From an uncultured Bacteroides sp. (lineage in GTDB: Bacteria; Bacteroidota; Bacteroidia; Bacteroidales; Bacteroidaceae): a stretch of 56,569 nucleotides of DNA. Below are positions 42,889 through 51,751 of the stretch, piece by piece. The stretch is taken from positions 1 through 56,569 of the forward strand of contig CAMTPA010000005.1 of NCBI GenBank assembly GCA_947074275.1. Reading direction: 5' to 3'. Position numbers and translations under genes: made by a program. The notes below the pieces were generated by a model that had not been told where the DNA came from, did no database searches, and worked only from the letters and a program-made list of their open reading frames with translations. Numbering within the stretch: position 1 is the stretch's first letter; the number at the start of each line of letters is the position of its first letter.

Positions 42889-43794
42889 ATGTATAAACTG
42901 TTCCATAACTTTTTTGTATTAATAGTATTTCTTGCTATTAGTATTGGCATACAAGCACAGCGTAAAAACACGAGATATGTAGAATATATAGAGAAATATA
43001 AAGATGTGGCTGTGGATCATATGAAGCAATATCGTATTCCTGCAAGCATTACTTTGGCACAAGGTCTTCTCGAAAGTGGAGCGGGGGGAAGTGAATTGGC
43101 TCGAAAAAGCAATAATCATTTTGGGATAAAATGTGGTAGTAGTTGGACTGGACGTACCGTTCGTCATACTGATGATGCTCCAAATGAATGTTTTCGAGCT
43201 TATCGCAATGCGAGCGAATCGTATAAAGACCATTCTGTGTTTTTGACTTCTGGAGCAAGATATGCTTTTTTATTTCAACTTGACATAGCCGATTATAAAG
43301 CGTGGGCACGTGGTTTGAAAAAAGCAGGCTATGCTACTGACCCTTCTTATGCTAATCGTTTAATTACAATCATCGAAGACTATGACCTTTATAAATATGA
43401 TAAGCAGGGTATATATTCAAAACGTCAATTAAGAAAAAATCCGTGGTTACTGAATCCACATCAGGTTTATATAGCCAATGGCTTGGCGTATATTTTAGCA
43501 CGTGATGGAGATACTTTCAAAAATTTGGGTAAGGAGTTTGATATAAGTTCGCGAAAGCTTATAGGTTACAATGATTTGCATAAGGATTATACTTTGGTAG
43601 ATGGTGATATAATCTATTTGAAGGCGAAAAAAAGAAAAGCCGCTAAGCCCAATACTACTTATATTGTTAGAGATGGAGATTCAATGCACACGATAGCTCA
43701 GAAATATGCTGTAAAACTAAAGAATCTCTATAAGATGAATCGTAAATCAGCCGATTATATACCAGAGGTTGGAGATGTGTTGAGGCTGCGATAA
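42889..43794 (+). CDS. GH73-type glucosaminidase with LysM repeats
   Basis: Exported cell-wall hydrolase, 301 aa: signal peptide (about 1-24, ending IQAQ), a glucosaminidase (mannosyl-glycoprotein endo-beta-N-acetylglucosaminidase) domain at about 30-180 with catalytic Glu62 in LAQGLLESGAGGSELA and NNHFGIKC, then two LysM-like repeats at about 195-245 and 257-301 that bind peptidoglycan. The frame opens at 42829, but the ATG at 42889 starts a clean signal peptide. It probably splits septal or old peptidoglycan. Separated from the pectate lyase by a bidirectional terminator. Confidence 0.92.
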   Translation: MYKLFHNFFVLIVFLAISIGIQAQRKNTRYVEYIEKYKDVAVDHMKQYRIPASITLAQGLLESGAGGSELARKSNNHFGIKCGSSWTGRTVRHTDDAPNECFRAYRNASESYKDHSVFLTSGARYAFLFQLDIADYKAWARGLKKAGYATDPSYANRLITIIEDYDLYKYDKQGIYSKRQLRKNPWLLNPHQVYIANGLAYILARDGDTFKNLGKEFDISSRKLIGYNDLHKDYTLVDGDIIYLKAKKRKAAKPNTTYIVRDGDSMHTIAQKYAVKLKNLYKMNRKSADYIPEVGDVLRLR

Positions 43795-43817
43795 GTCACT
43801 CTCCATAAATCTATTGA

Positions 43818-43862
43818 CAACCGCCCCAAAGAGTCTGTTTATAAAGCTCTTTGGGGCGGTTG
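43818..43862. terminator. Bidirectional terminator between glucosaminidase and pectate lyase genes
   Basis: A perfect 16-bp GC-rich stem, CAACCGCCCCAAAGAG (43818-43833) and CTCTTTGGGGCGGTTG (43847-43862), 13-base loop, between two convergent genes. Confidence 0.85.
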
Positions 43863-43884
43863 TTGCTATTGACTCACTACTGCT

Positions 43885-45633
43885 TTAGTGGTTTAAAACC
43901 TTTCGTACTACCACTTTGTCTTTCTGCACAACTCGTATGATGTAGTTTGCTTTTGGTAATGTAATAGAGGCTTCTTTATTTGGTATTTGGCTACTAAATA
44001 CCTTGTTTCCAGAATAATTAAATATTTCAATCAAACAATTTTCAGGCAAATCTTTTAAATAAATAGCTCCATTATTAGAGTAAATAACAATAGACTCTGC
44101 GCTGTTAAGGTTGTAATCGATGTTTGTAGCGTTTTCATCTTTGCTATCTATAACATTTTGATTGTTGGTTATACTTGACACTAAATTATTCAAGTAAACT
44201 TCTAAATTTGTATATCCATCTGCGTCGAGTGTCGTTGCTTTTCCGTCTGTGGCATCATTGCGATTCAGTCCATTGGCATCTTCCCACACGTCGGGAATAC
44301 CGTCCCCATCGCTGTCTATCAACTCTTCGATATTGATATTACGATCGCTTAATTCGGGCCAAGGACTTGTTGCGCCTTCTGGCATTACATCTGTTGGTAC
44401 GTCAATAAGCCCCCAAGCTTTGGTTACACTGCCTTTGTAGGTTGCGGTGCCATTGCGTGTTTCCTCTACAATGCGTTCGTCGATAATATCTCTGTTTATT
44501 GAGCAGCCTGCGTATTGCAATACCTGTTTGAAGGCTTCTTGAGCGGTGTGAGTGGTTATATCATTTGTATCCAAAGGGGCGTGTAGGCGGATGGTATCTT
44601 TTGTCTCACTGGTATATAGGTAGTCACATTCGCTATTATTTATTTGTTCGTATATACCTTTAGTCCAGTTGTCGTTGGTCACGGTTTCGTTGCCCTCGAT
44701 AACGTTTCCCTCTACAAAGAATTTTCCCCACACGTGTTCCATCGGTTTAAATGCTGGGTATCTGGCGACGTAGGAAGATGTGCGTATGCCGATTTTTGCG
44801 ATGCGGTAGCGCACTTGCTTATTCGTTGGAGTTGCTGGGCCTGGTTTATAGTAATTGTTCACAATGTTCACCTTCATTCCTTCACCACCATAGCATCCAT
44901 TGCCTGCCCAATTGTAAAATACATTGTTTCGCATATCCATTAGCTCATTTTCTTGTGTACCAGGTCTTGGACCAAGTCGTGGAGAACGACTGTCGTGATG
45001 TGCTACCAAATTGTGATGATAGCTGGCTTTGTTTCCTCCCCAGTTGCCACCATATCCGTGAGCACCTTTGGAATGGCCTGAGTTTTTTAAACTTTCGGAA
45101 ACAATGCACCATTGTACAGTTGTATTTTCGCAACCATACACCGAAAGGCACTCGTCTATTGACCAGCTAATAGAGCAATGGTCTATAATGATATTTTTTT
45201 TATCCATACCTCCCAAGCCATCAGGCTCTTTATCAGCTTCGATAGCACTTTTATTGCCTACTCTGAACCTTAAATAACGCAATATAACTTGATTGGCACC
45301 GATTACAAAGCCATAATCGGCAATGCAAATACCTTGTCCTGGTGCGCTCTGTCCTGCAATAGTGATGTAGTCATTCGATATTTTCAACTCGCTTTTTAAA
45401 AATATGGTACCAGCCACATCAAAAACAATGGTGCGTGCCCCTTTCTGTTTAACAGCGTAACGCAAAGAGCCAGGCGACTCGTTGTCTTCGAGAGTTGTAA
45501 CGCGATATACAGTTCCACTGCGTCCGCCAATGGTATAACGTCCGTGACCTTCGGCACCAGGAAATGCTGGTAATTGTGCGGCTAATTTTAAAGAAAGCGC
45601 CCACAATAAGATTAACAAATGAAATTTTTTCAT
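43885..45633 (-). CDS. Pectate lyase-like protein with probable T9SS sorting tail
   Basis: Secreted right-handed beta-helix enzyme of the pectate lyase (PL1-like) group, 582 aa: signal peptide (1-19), beta-helix from about 22 to 430 with PAFPGAEGHGRYTIGGRSG, IIIDHCSISWSIDECLSV and SRSPRLGPRPG, then a short calcium-binding-type linker DSDGDGIPDVWEDANGLNR (about 457-475), then a C-terminal beta-sandwich of about 75 residues ending in GNKVFSSQIPNKEAS and VVVRKVLNH, which matches type A T9SS sorting domains. It would cut pectin outside the cell; the product uronates could feed the uxuA operon. It is not inside an obvious polysaccharide-utilisation locus (no SusC/SusD pair here). Confidence 0.85.
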   Translation of the reverse strand: MKKFHLLILLWALSLKLAAQLPAFPGAEGHGRYTIGGRSGTVYRVTTLEDNESPGSLRYAVKQKGARTIVFDVAGTIFLKSELKISNDYITIAGQSAPGQGICIADYGFVIGANQVILRYLRFRVGNKSAIEADKEPDGLGGMDKKNIIIDHCSISWSIDECLSVYGCENTTVQWCIVSESLKNSGHSKGAHGYGGNWGGNKASYHHNLVAHHDSRSPRLGPRPGTQENELMDMRNNVFYNWAGNGCYGGEGMKVNIVNNYYKPGPATPTNKQVRYRIAKIGIRTSSYVARYPAFKPMEHVWGKFFVEGNVIEGNETVTNDNWTKGIYEQINNSECDYLYTSETKDTIRLHAPLDTNDITTHTAQEAFKQVLQYAGCSINRDIIDERIVEETRNGTATYKGSVTKAWGLIDVPTDVMPEGATSPWPELSDRNINIEELIDSDGDGIPDVWEDANGLNRNDATDGKATTLDADGYTNLEVYLNNLVSSITNNQNVIDSKDENATNIDYNLNSAESIVIYSNNGAIYLKDLPENCLIEIFNYSGNKVFSSQIPNKEASITLPKANYIIRVVQKDKVVVRKVLNH

Positions 45634-46008
45634 ATCTTTTTTATAGTAATAGTTTGGGAATTTGATAGTATATTTCTTTCTTTATGGTTTGAAAACTGAA
45701 AATGAAAATATACAAAATCGACTATAAACATTTGATGAATTACTTGTTAATAGTTGTCACTTCAATAGTTAATATCTATCAACCTCAATGTTAACAGTTG
45801 TTTTTGGAATATTATTAATACTATATCGGATGCAATATTACGTTTATTGGAACCTATTCGGGTGGAATATTTGATGTATATGATGATAAATCAAAAAATC
45901 TACAAACAATGCTCAAAAAATACGAATATAAACAAATTATATCTTATAGGTGTTTATATAATATAATGATATATGCTTGATGTTGTATGAGTTTTAGTCA
46001 AAAAAATA
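45634..46008. other. Divergent intergenic region, pectate lyase / sensor kinase
   Basis: About 375 bp of very AT-rich DNA without a gene. It carries imperfect copies of a short TTAATAGTTG/TTAACAGTTG motif near 45741-45799, also seen between bioG and bioF (4085-4160). A TAnnTTTG box for the sensor gene lies at its right end; none is obvious for the pectate lyase gene. Confidence 0.4.
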
Positions 46009-46016
46009 TATCTTTG
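46009..46016 (+). promoter_or_regulatory. -7 box of the sensor kinase gene
   Basis: TATCTTTG fits TAnnTTTG; the transcript would start near 46023, leaving about 25 nt before the ATG at 46048 but almost none before the in-frame ATG at 46027. Confidence 0.55.
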
Positions 46017-46047
46017 CATTGATATTATGTATTATAGAAAACTTAAT

Positions 46048-48651
46048 ATGAATATAACACGATACTCACTGATTTTATCATTTCTTTTTATTTTTCTTTG
46101 TCAATCAATGGCTAAGGATGATTCTTATAATGTTCTCTTTGTTCAATCTTATACTCCAAATACATTGTGGTCGCAAGAAATGGTAAGTGGATTGAAAAAT
46201 GGATTTGCATTAGAGAATGTCAATGCCAACATAACGGTAGAATATTTGGATGCGGATTATTGGAACTACCGTTCGGAAAAAGAAATAATGAAACGTTTTT
46301 GTGAGCGTGCTCGCGATCGTAAAACAGACATAATAATCACTGCAAGCGATGAAGCTTTTCACACATTGATGAGCTGTGGAGACTCATTAGGGTATGAGAT
46401 TCCTGTTGTGTTTGCCGGTATTAAATATCCCGATTTAAACTTTATATCTCAATTGGACAATGTAAGTGGCTACACTTCATCGGCAGATTTTATTCCTATT
46501 TTAGAGCAAGCCAATACTCTTTTCCCCGATAGACACGAGATAGTTTGTATTTTAGACAGTAGCTTTCTTGCTACAAAAGGCGAACAAAAGTTGCGTAATG
46601 ATTGGACTCTGTTCTCTAAAAGGTATCCACACTACACAATGAAGTTATTAAACTCCCAAGAGGTGTCAGTTCATCGCATAATTACTTCTATATGCTATGA
46701 AAATAATGCGCACAATTGCATTGTGATAGCTCCCAAATGGTCGCCTTTTTTAGCTTTCATTGGCCGAAACTCTAAAGCTCCTTTTTTTTCTTGTCAGAAT
46801 ATAGCCTTGAAAAATGGAATTATTGCAGCTTATGATGCCGATCCTGAATTGATAGCGCGTGATGGAGCACAAATAGCTGCTCAGATACTGAAAGGAGCAA
46901 ACCCTAAAGATGTAGCAGTGACCGATTATCCCAATGTGTTTCATTTTGATTACAAACAGTTGGAATATTTCAATGTAGATAATAAAAATGTGAAAGATGG
47001 CACGATTATAAATATTCCTTTTTGGGAACAATATAAAATCGTTTTTATCCTTTTAAATACCATTCTGATAATATTGTTGGTCATCGCAATTCTTTGGCTC
47101 GTACGTGGAAAGCGAAATGAAGCGATTCGCAGATTACACGCTCAAACACGCCTGTTAGAACAAAACTATTTGATAACTCAACGAGATGAGTTTGATAATA
47201 TATTTCACTCTATACGTGATGCTTTGGTGACTTATGATGTGAATTATACAATACAAATAACCAATAAAGCATTGCTTCAAATGCTTCAATTGCCTACTGA
47301 CAGAACTGCACGCTCTTATGAAGGTATGCCTGCTGGTACTTTATTTCGCATTTATAGTAACGGAAAAGAGATACTTCAAAATGCTTTAGAGAAAGTTATC
47401 AAGGAGGGTAAAAATTATATTCTTTCTTCTGGATCATTCTTGAAAGAGGTTCGCAATGATAACTATTTCCCAATTTCAGGTGAATTGGTTCCGGTACGTT
47501 CGAAAGGAAATATTACAGGTGTAGCTTTCTCGTTCAGAAACGTTTCGGAAGAAGAAATGCAAAAACATTTTTTTAATTTAGCGGTAGAGGATAGCTCTAT
47601 TTATCCTTGGCAATATAATGTACGCACCAACTGCTTTACTTTCCCAGTAGGCTTTTTAAATAATTTTGGATTTAATGAAGAAATTCGAATTATATCTCGA
47701 ACAGAAATAGAGAATTTGATATATCCTGATGATTTTCAATCTGCACGTGAATTGTTGTCATCTGTTTTAGAGGGAAAAGCGAAAAACTCACGAATGAGTT
47801 TCAGAATGAAAAGTGGAAATAGCCAATACGAATGGTGGGAGTTTAGAACTTCGGTATTTAATGGATTGACAACTGATGCTCCTTACAATATATTGGGTGT
47901 ATGTCAAAGTATTCAAAGATACAAAAAAACAGAAGAAGAGTTGATAGCTGCACGTGATAAGGCACTCGAGACTGATAAGCTTAAATCAGCATTTCTTGCC
48001 AATATGAGTCACGAAATTCGTACCCCATTGAATGCAATAGTTGGTTTTTCCGACTTGCTGAATGATACCTCTTTATATTCAGAAGAGGATGTACAACAAT
48101 TCATTGGCATTATTAATAAGAACTGCACTTTGTTATTGACACTGATCAACGATATTCTTGACTTATCAAGAATTGAATCGGGGAGTATGGATTTTGCTTT
48201 TGCTAATCATAGCTTGACTTTGATAATGAAAAACATCTATGATTCGCAGCGAATAAATATGCCACAAGGAGTGCAGTTGGTTTTGGATGTGCCATTGGAT
48301 GAGAAGAGATACATTGTTACAGATAATGTTAGGTTGCAACAAGTGATAAATAACTTAATAAATAATGCGGCTAAATTTACGACCTCTGGAACAATAACAA
48401 TGGGCTATCTCACCCAAGAAGAGGGGTTTGTTTCTGTTTTTGTAGAAGATACTGGAAAAGGTATGACAGAAGATTCTATAAAACATATTTTCGATCGTTT
48501 TTATAAAGTGGATAACTTTACGCAAGGCGCAGGTTTAGGACTTAGCATTTGCCAAACAATCGTAGAGCGGTTGAAGGGCACAATCTTAGTGACCTCAACA
48601 GTAGGCGTGGGCACACGTTTTGTAGTGAAAATCCCATTGTTTTGCGAATAA
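46048..48651 (+). CDS. Sensor histidine kinase with periplasmic ABC-binding-protein-like domain
   Basis: Membrane kinase, 867 aa from the ATG at 46048. Signal peptide (about 1-22), a periplasmic domain of about 300 residues resembling ABC-type substrate-binding proteins (YNVLFVQSYTPNTLWSQEM, IPVVFAGIKYPDLNF), one membrane helix at about 332-352, two PAS-like domains (about 380-500 and 510-625), a HisKA region with the phospho-His near residue 655 in FLANMSHEIRTPLN, and a HATPase domain (about 755-867) with NLINNAAKF, DTGKGM and GAGLGLSICQ. No receiver domain and no response regulator gene is adjacent, so the partner is elsewhere. Ligand unknown. The 5' in-frame ATG at 46027 is less likely because it would lie about 4 nt after the expected transcription start. 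Confidence 0.9.
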   Translation: MNITRYSLILSFLFIFLCQSMAKDDSYNVLFVQSYTPNTLWSQEMVSGLKNGFALENVNANITVEYLDADYWNYRSEKEIMKRFCERARDRKTDIIITASDEAFHTLMSCGDSLGYEIPVVFAGIKYPDLNFISQLDNVSGYTSSADFIPILEQANTLFPDRHEIVCILDSSFLATKGEQKLRNDWTLFSKRYPHYTMKLLNSQEVSVHRIITSICYENNAHNCIVIAPKWSPFLAFIGRNSKAPFFSCQNIALKNGIIAAYDADPELIARDGAQIAAQILKGANPKDVAVTDYPNVFHFDYKQLEYFNVDNKNVKDGTIINIPFWEQYKIVFILLNTILIILLVIAILWLVRGKRNEAIRRLHAQTRLLEQNYLITQRDEFDNIFHSIRDALVTYDVNYTIQITNKALLQMLQLPTDRTARSYEGMPAGTLFRIYSNGKEILQNALEKVIKEGKNYILSSGSFLKEVRNDNYFPISGELVPVRSKGNITGVAFSFRNVSEEEMQKHFFNLAVEDSSIYPWQYNVRTNCFTFPVGFLNNFGFNEEIRIISRTEIENLIYPDDFQSARELLSSVLEGKAKNSRMSFRMKSGNSQYEWWEFRTSVFNGLTTDAPYNILGVCQSIQRYKKTEEELIAARDKALETDKLKSAFLANMSHEIRTPLNAIVGFSDLLNDTSLYSEEDVQQFIGIINKNCTLLLTLINDILDLSRIESGSMDFAFANHSLTLIMKNIYDSQRINMPQGVQLVLDVPLDEKRYIVTDNVRLQQVINNLINNAAKFTTSGTITMGYLTQEEGFVSVFVEDTGKGMTEDSIKHIFDRFYKVDNFTQGAGLGLSICQTIVERLKGTILVTSTVGVGTRFVVKIPLFCE

Positions 48652-48744
48652 TATCTATGCTATTTAACTCTTAATTGTGTTTATTGTTCCTATTCAGAAC
48701 ATTTCTTATCCTATATAGAGCTTTCTGCGATAACCTTAAACCTT

Positions 48745-48752
48745 TATCTTTG
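48745..48752 (+). promoter_or_regulatory. Upstream -7 box of the inositol operon
   Basis: TATCTTTG with TTTC 19 nt upstream (48722-48725), close to the -33/-7 pattern. The transcript would have a leader of about 125 nt. A second box, TATTTTTG at 48844-48851, would give a leader of about 27 nt, so the operon may have tandem promoters. Confidence 0.55.
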
Positions 48753-48884
48753 CAAAGTTTGTATGTTAACTTCATAAGTGTTAAATCCTACTAATCGAAA
48801 TTCTAAATGTAGGCAAACAAAAACATTTATCATTAATAAAACATATTTTTGCATCAATTTTAATTTAAATTTAATAGCATTAAA

Positions 48885-50174
48885 ATGAAACAGGAAATTA
48901 AGCCGGCTACTGGTCGTTTAGGCGTTTTGGTAGTAGGCGTTGGTGGCGCTGTAGCCACAACTATGATAACAGGTACATTGGCAGCTTGCAAAGGATTGGC
49001 TAAACCTATCGGCTCAATCACTCAAATGGCTACAATGCGTATGGAAAACGGAGAAGAAAAACACATAAAAGACGTTGTTCCATTGGCAAACTTAAACGAC
49101 ATTGTTTTCGGCGGTTGGGATATTTTTCCTGATAATGTATATGAAGCCGCTATATATGCCGAGGTATTGAAAGAAAAGGATTTGAATGGTGTGAAGGAAG
49201 AGCTGCAAGCTATTAAGCCAATGCCAGCAGCCTTTGATCATAATTGGGCGAAACGTTTGAACGGAACTCATATCAAAGCTTCGACTACACGCTGGGAAAT
49301 GATGGAACAGCTGCGTAAAGATATACGCGATTTTAAGGCAGCCAACAATTGTGAGCGCATAGCTGTGCTTTGGGCTGCAAGTACTGAAATTTACATCCCG
49401 ATGTCGGAAGAACATATGTCTCTTGAGGCTTTGGAAAAAGCAATGAAAGAGAATAAAGAGGATGTTGTTTCGCCAAGTATGTGTTATGCTTATGCTGCTA
49501 TTGCCGAAGATGCTCCTTTCATTATGGGTGCTCCTAACTTGTGCATAGATATTCCTGCAATGTGGGAGTTCTCTAAGAAAATGAATGTACCTATCGCAGG
49601 AAAAGACTTTAAGAGTGGACAAACGTTGATGAAAACAGTATTAGCCCCTATGTTTAAAACACGTATGTTGGGGGTAAGTGGCTGGTTTTCTACTAATATC
49701 TTAGGAAATCGCGATGGTGAAGTTTTGGATGATCCAGATAACTTTAAAACAAAAGAGGTTAGTAAACTTTCTGTAATTGATAATATCTTTGAACCAGAAA
49801 AATACCCAGATCTTTATGGTGATGTTTACCATAAAGTTCGCATTAACTATTATCCTCCGCGTAAAGACAATAAAGAAGCTTGGGATAACATTGATATATT
49901 TGGGTGGATGGGATACCCAATGGAAATCAAAGTGAACTTCCTTTGTCGCGATTCAATACTTGCTGCGCCTATCGCTCTTGATTTAGTTTTGTTTAGTGAC
50001 TTGGCTCTACGGGCAGGTATGGGTGGTATTCAAGGATGGCTCTCATTCTTTTGTAAAAGCCCAATGCACGAGTTTAATGAAGAACCAGTTCACGATTTAT
50101 TTATCCAGTGGAGAATGGTGAAAGAAACATTGAGAAATATGATTGGTGAAAAATCACCAAGTTATCTTGATTGA
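48885..50174 (+). CDS. ino1: myo-Inositol-1-phosphate synthase
   Basis: NAD-dependent isomerase (MIPS), 429 aa, converting D-glucose-6-phosphate to 1L-myo-inositol-1-phosphate. The N-terminal VLVVGVGGAVATTM binds NAD; FGGWDIFPDNVYEAA, KAST, LWAASTEIY and AGKDFKSGQTLMKT are family segments; the C-terminal third holds LALRAGMGGIQGWLSFF. The bacterial-archaeal form is shorter than the eukaryotic one. It opens a six-gene operon whose fourth gene is a CDP-alcohol phosphatidyltransferase, as in the inositol-lipid locus reported from Bacteroides thetaiotaomicron (BT_1522-BT_1526, from memory). Confidence 0.94.
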   Translation: MKQEIKPATGRLGVLVVGVGGAVATTMITGTLAACKGLAKPIGSITQMATMRMENGEEKHIKDVVPLANLNDIVFGGWDIFPDNVYEAAIYAEVLKEKDLNGVKEELQAIKPMPAAFDHNWAKRLNGTHIKASTTRWEMMEQLRKDIRDFKAANNCERIAVLWAASTEIYIPMSEEHMSLEALEKAMKENKEDVVSPSMCYAYAAIAEDAPFIMGAPNLCIDIPAMWEFSKKMNVPIAGKDFKSGQTLMKTVLAPMFKTRMLGVSGWFSTNILGNRDGEVLDDPDNFKTKEVSKLSVIDNIFEPEKYPDLYGDVYHKVRINYYPPRKDNKEAWDNIDIFGWMGYPMEIKVNFLCRDSILAAPIALDLVLFSDLALRAGMGGIQGWLSFFCKSPMHEFNEEPVHDLFIQWRMVKETLRNMIGEKSPSYLD

Positions 50175-50184
50175 TGATATTAAA

Positions 50185-50889
50185 ATGAAATACGCATTAA
50201 TAGCAGCTGGCGAAGGTTCAAGACTTCTTGCCGAAGGAATAAAAGAGCCAAAACCCTTGGTTAATATCTTAGGCGCATCACTACTTAGCCGGTTGTTCCG
50301 TATATTCATTGATAATAATGCAGATTCTATCTGCATTATTATCAATGAAAAAATGGTTGAGGTAAAACGTTTCTTAGAAACCCTAAAATTGCCTGTACCA
50401 TTGTATATTATCATAAAATCCACCCCCGATTCATTTCATAGTTTTTATGAGCTAATGCCTTATTTGCAAGGCGAAAGTACTTTTTGCTTAACTACGGTTG
50501 ACCCAATTTTTAAGGAAGCAGAGTTTGAAGCCTATATCAAACAGTTTGTATCTACTTCTACTTGTGATGCTTTGATGGCTGTTACAGACTTTATTGATGA
50601 CGAATCTCCACTTTACGTGAAAACAAATCACGACTTAGATATAACAGGTTATGCTAACGCTGGCTATAAAGGACATAAATACATTTCAGGTGGTATTTAT
50701 TGTATGAATCAGAAAGTCCTATCTTTGCTTCCTGAAGCGATGATGGCTGGGGTTTCTCGTATGCGTGGTTTTCAACAGTATTTAGTCGATGCGGGCTTGA
50801 AAATCAAAGCATATCCATTCTCAAAAATCATTGATATAGATCACGCTACCGATATAGCAAAGGCAGAACTATTCTTGAAAGAACATTAA
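50185..50889 (+). CDS. NTP-transferase-fold nucleotidyltransferase in the inositol operon
   Basis: Sugar-1-phosphate nucleotidyltransferase-like protein, 234 aa. Signature AAGEGSRLLAEGIKEPKPL at about residues 6-24 is the GxGxR...KPL nucleotide loop, and FCLTTVDPIF contains the metal-binding Asp. The frame opens at 50143, but the ATG at 50185 gives the family N-terminus and a 10-bp gap after ino1. Possible reaction: activation of inositol-1-phosphate with CTP (as in archaeal di-inositol-phosphate synthesis) or of a sugar for lipid decoration; sequence alone does not decide. Encoded between ino1 and the ATP-grasp gene. Confidence 0.8.
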   Translation: MKYALIAAGEGSRLLAEGIKEPKPLVNILGASLLSRLFRIFIDNNADSICIIINEKMVEVKRFLETLKLPVPLYIIIKSTPDSFHSFYELMPYLQGESTFCLTTVDPIFKEAEFEAYIKQFVSTSTCDALMAVTDFIDDESPLYVKTNHDLDITGYANAGYKGHKYISGGIYCMNQKVLSLLPEAMMAGVSRMRGFQQYLVDAGLKIKAYPFSKIIDIDHATDIAKAELFLKEH

Positions 50890-50890
50890 A

Positions 50891-51751
50891 ATGAAATCAA
50901 TAACTTTTGCTGGTATTCAACGTTATACAGCTTTTTCTCCCAATCACGTAGGTAATGATGCGGCTATATTCTCGGAAGTGGCCAATTATCTAATTGAAAA
51001 TGGGCATACAGTAAAAATGTATACAGAACAGGAGTTTCTAACCAAGTCACTATCTGAGAAATTTGCTTTTACTATGATGCGTAGTAAGGCTGCTATTCGA
51101 AACCTACAATTACTAGAACAAAAAGGTTTAAAGTCTATTAACTCAGCTTTTGGAATAGAGAATTGTACCCGTGAACGAATGACAACGCTATTGCTTGAAA
51201 ATGGCGTATCACATCCTGATAGCTTGATTCTTAACACGCAAGACTGTATTCCAGAACTTATTTTTCCTGATGGATTTGAACCTTGTTGGGCGAAACGTGC
51301 TGATTTTCATGCTATTCATAGAGAAGATGTGACCTATGTTAGAACTATAGAAGAATTGCGTGAAGTGATTGCCGAGTACGCATTGCGTGGTATAGAACGT
51401 GTAGTTATCAATAAACATCTTAAAGGCGATCTGATTAAATTTTATGGTGTTGCAGGTACTGATTTTTTTTATTGGTTCTATCCTCAAGAGGGAAATCATA
51501 GTAAGTTTGGTCTTGAAGCAATCAATGGAATGCCTACTGGGCTTCCTTTTTCAGTAGATGATTTAAGAAGTTTATGTGATTCTGCTGCTCAGGTTCTCAA
51601 TGTTTCTGTTTATGGAGGTGATTGCATTGTATCTCCAGATGGTGTGATTCGTATTATTGATTTCAATGATTGGCCGAGTTTTGCACCTTGTCGTAAGGAC
51701 GCAACACTTGCTATTGGGAAAACAATTTTATCTGAAGTAAAAACTTTTTAA
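50891..51751 (+). CDS. Uncharacterised ATP-grasp enzyme in the inositol operon
   Basis: Protein of 286 aa with an ATP-grasp fold. An N-terminal pre-ATP-grasp Rossmann part (about 1-90) is followed by the ATP-binding lysine K135 in CWAKRADFH, the adenine strand VVINKHLKGDLIKFYGV (about 171-187), and the metal-binding end GGDCIVSPDG and IIDFNDWPSFAPCRKDA (D257, N259). ATP-grasp enzymes join a carboxylate to an amine, thiol or hydroxyl through an acyl phosphate. I do not recognise a named family. Starting 1 bp after the nucleotidyltransferase gene and abutting the CDP-alcohol phosphatidyltransferase gene, it may add an amino acid or other acid to an inositol-containing head group or intermediate; this is inference. 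Confidence 0.75.
   Translation: MKSITFAGIQRYTAFSPNHVGNDAAIFSEVANYLIENGHTVKMYTEQEFLTKSLSEKFAFTMMRSKAAIRNLQLLEQKGLKSINSAFGIENCTRERMTTLLLENGVSHPDSLILNTQDCIPELIFPDGFEPCWAKRADFHAIHREDVTYVRTIEELREVIAEYALRGIERVVINKHLKGDLIKFYGVAGTDFFYWFYPQEGNHSKFGLEAINGMPTGLPFSVDDLRSLCDSAAQVLNVSVYGGDCIVSPDGVIRIIDFNDWPSFAPCRKDATLAIGKTILSEVKTF

Noticed and set aside
49092..49622. 176-aa frame antisense to ino1
   Set aside because: Opposite strand of a strongly conserved gene, with His/Cys/Phe-rich composition and no recognisable features.
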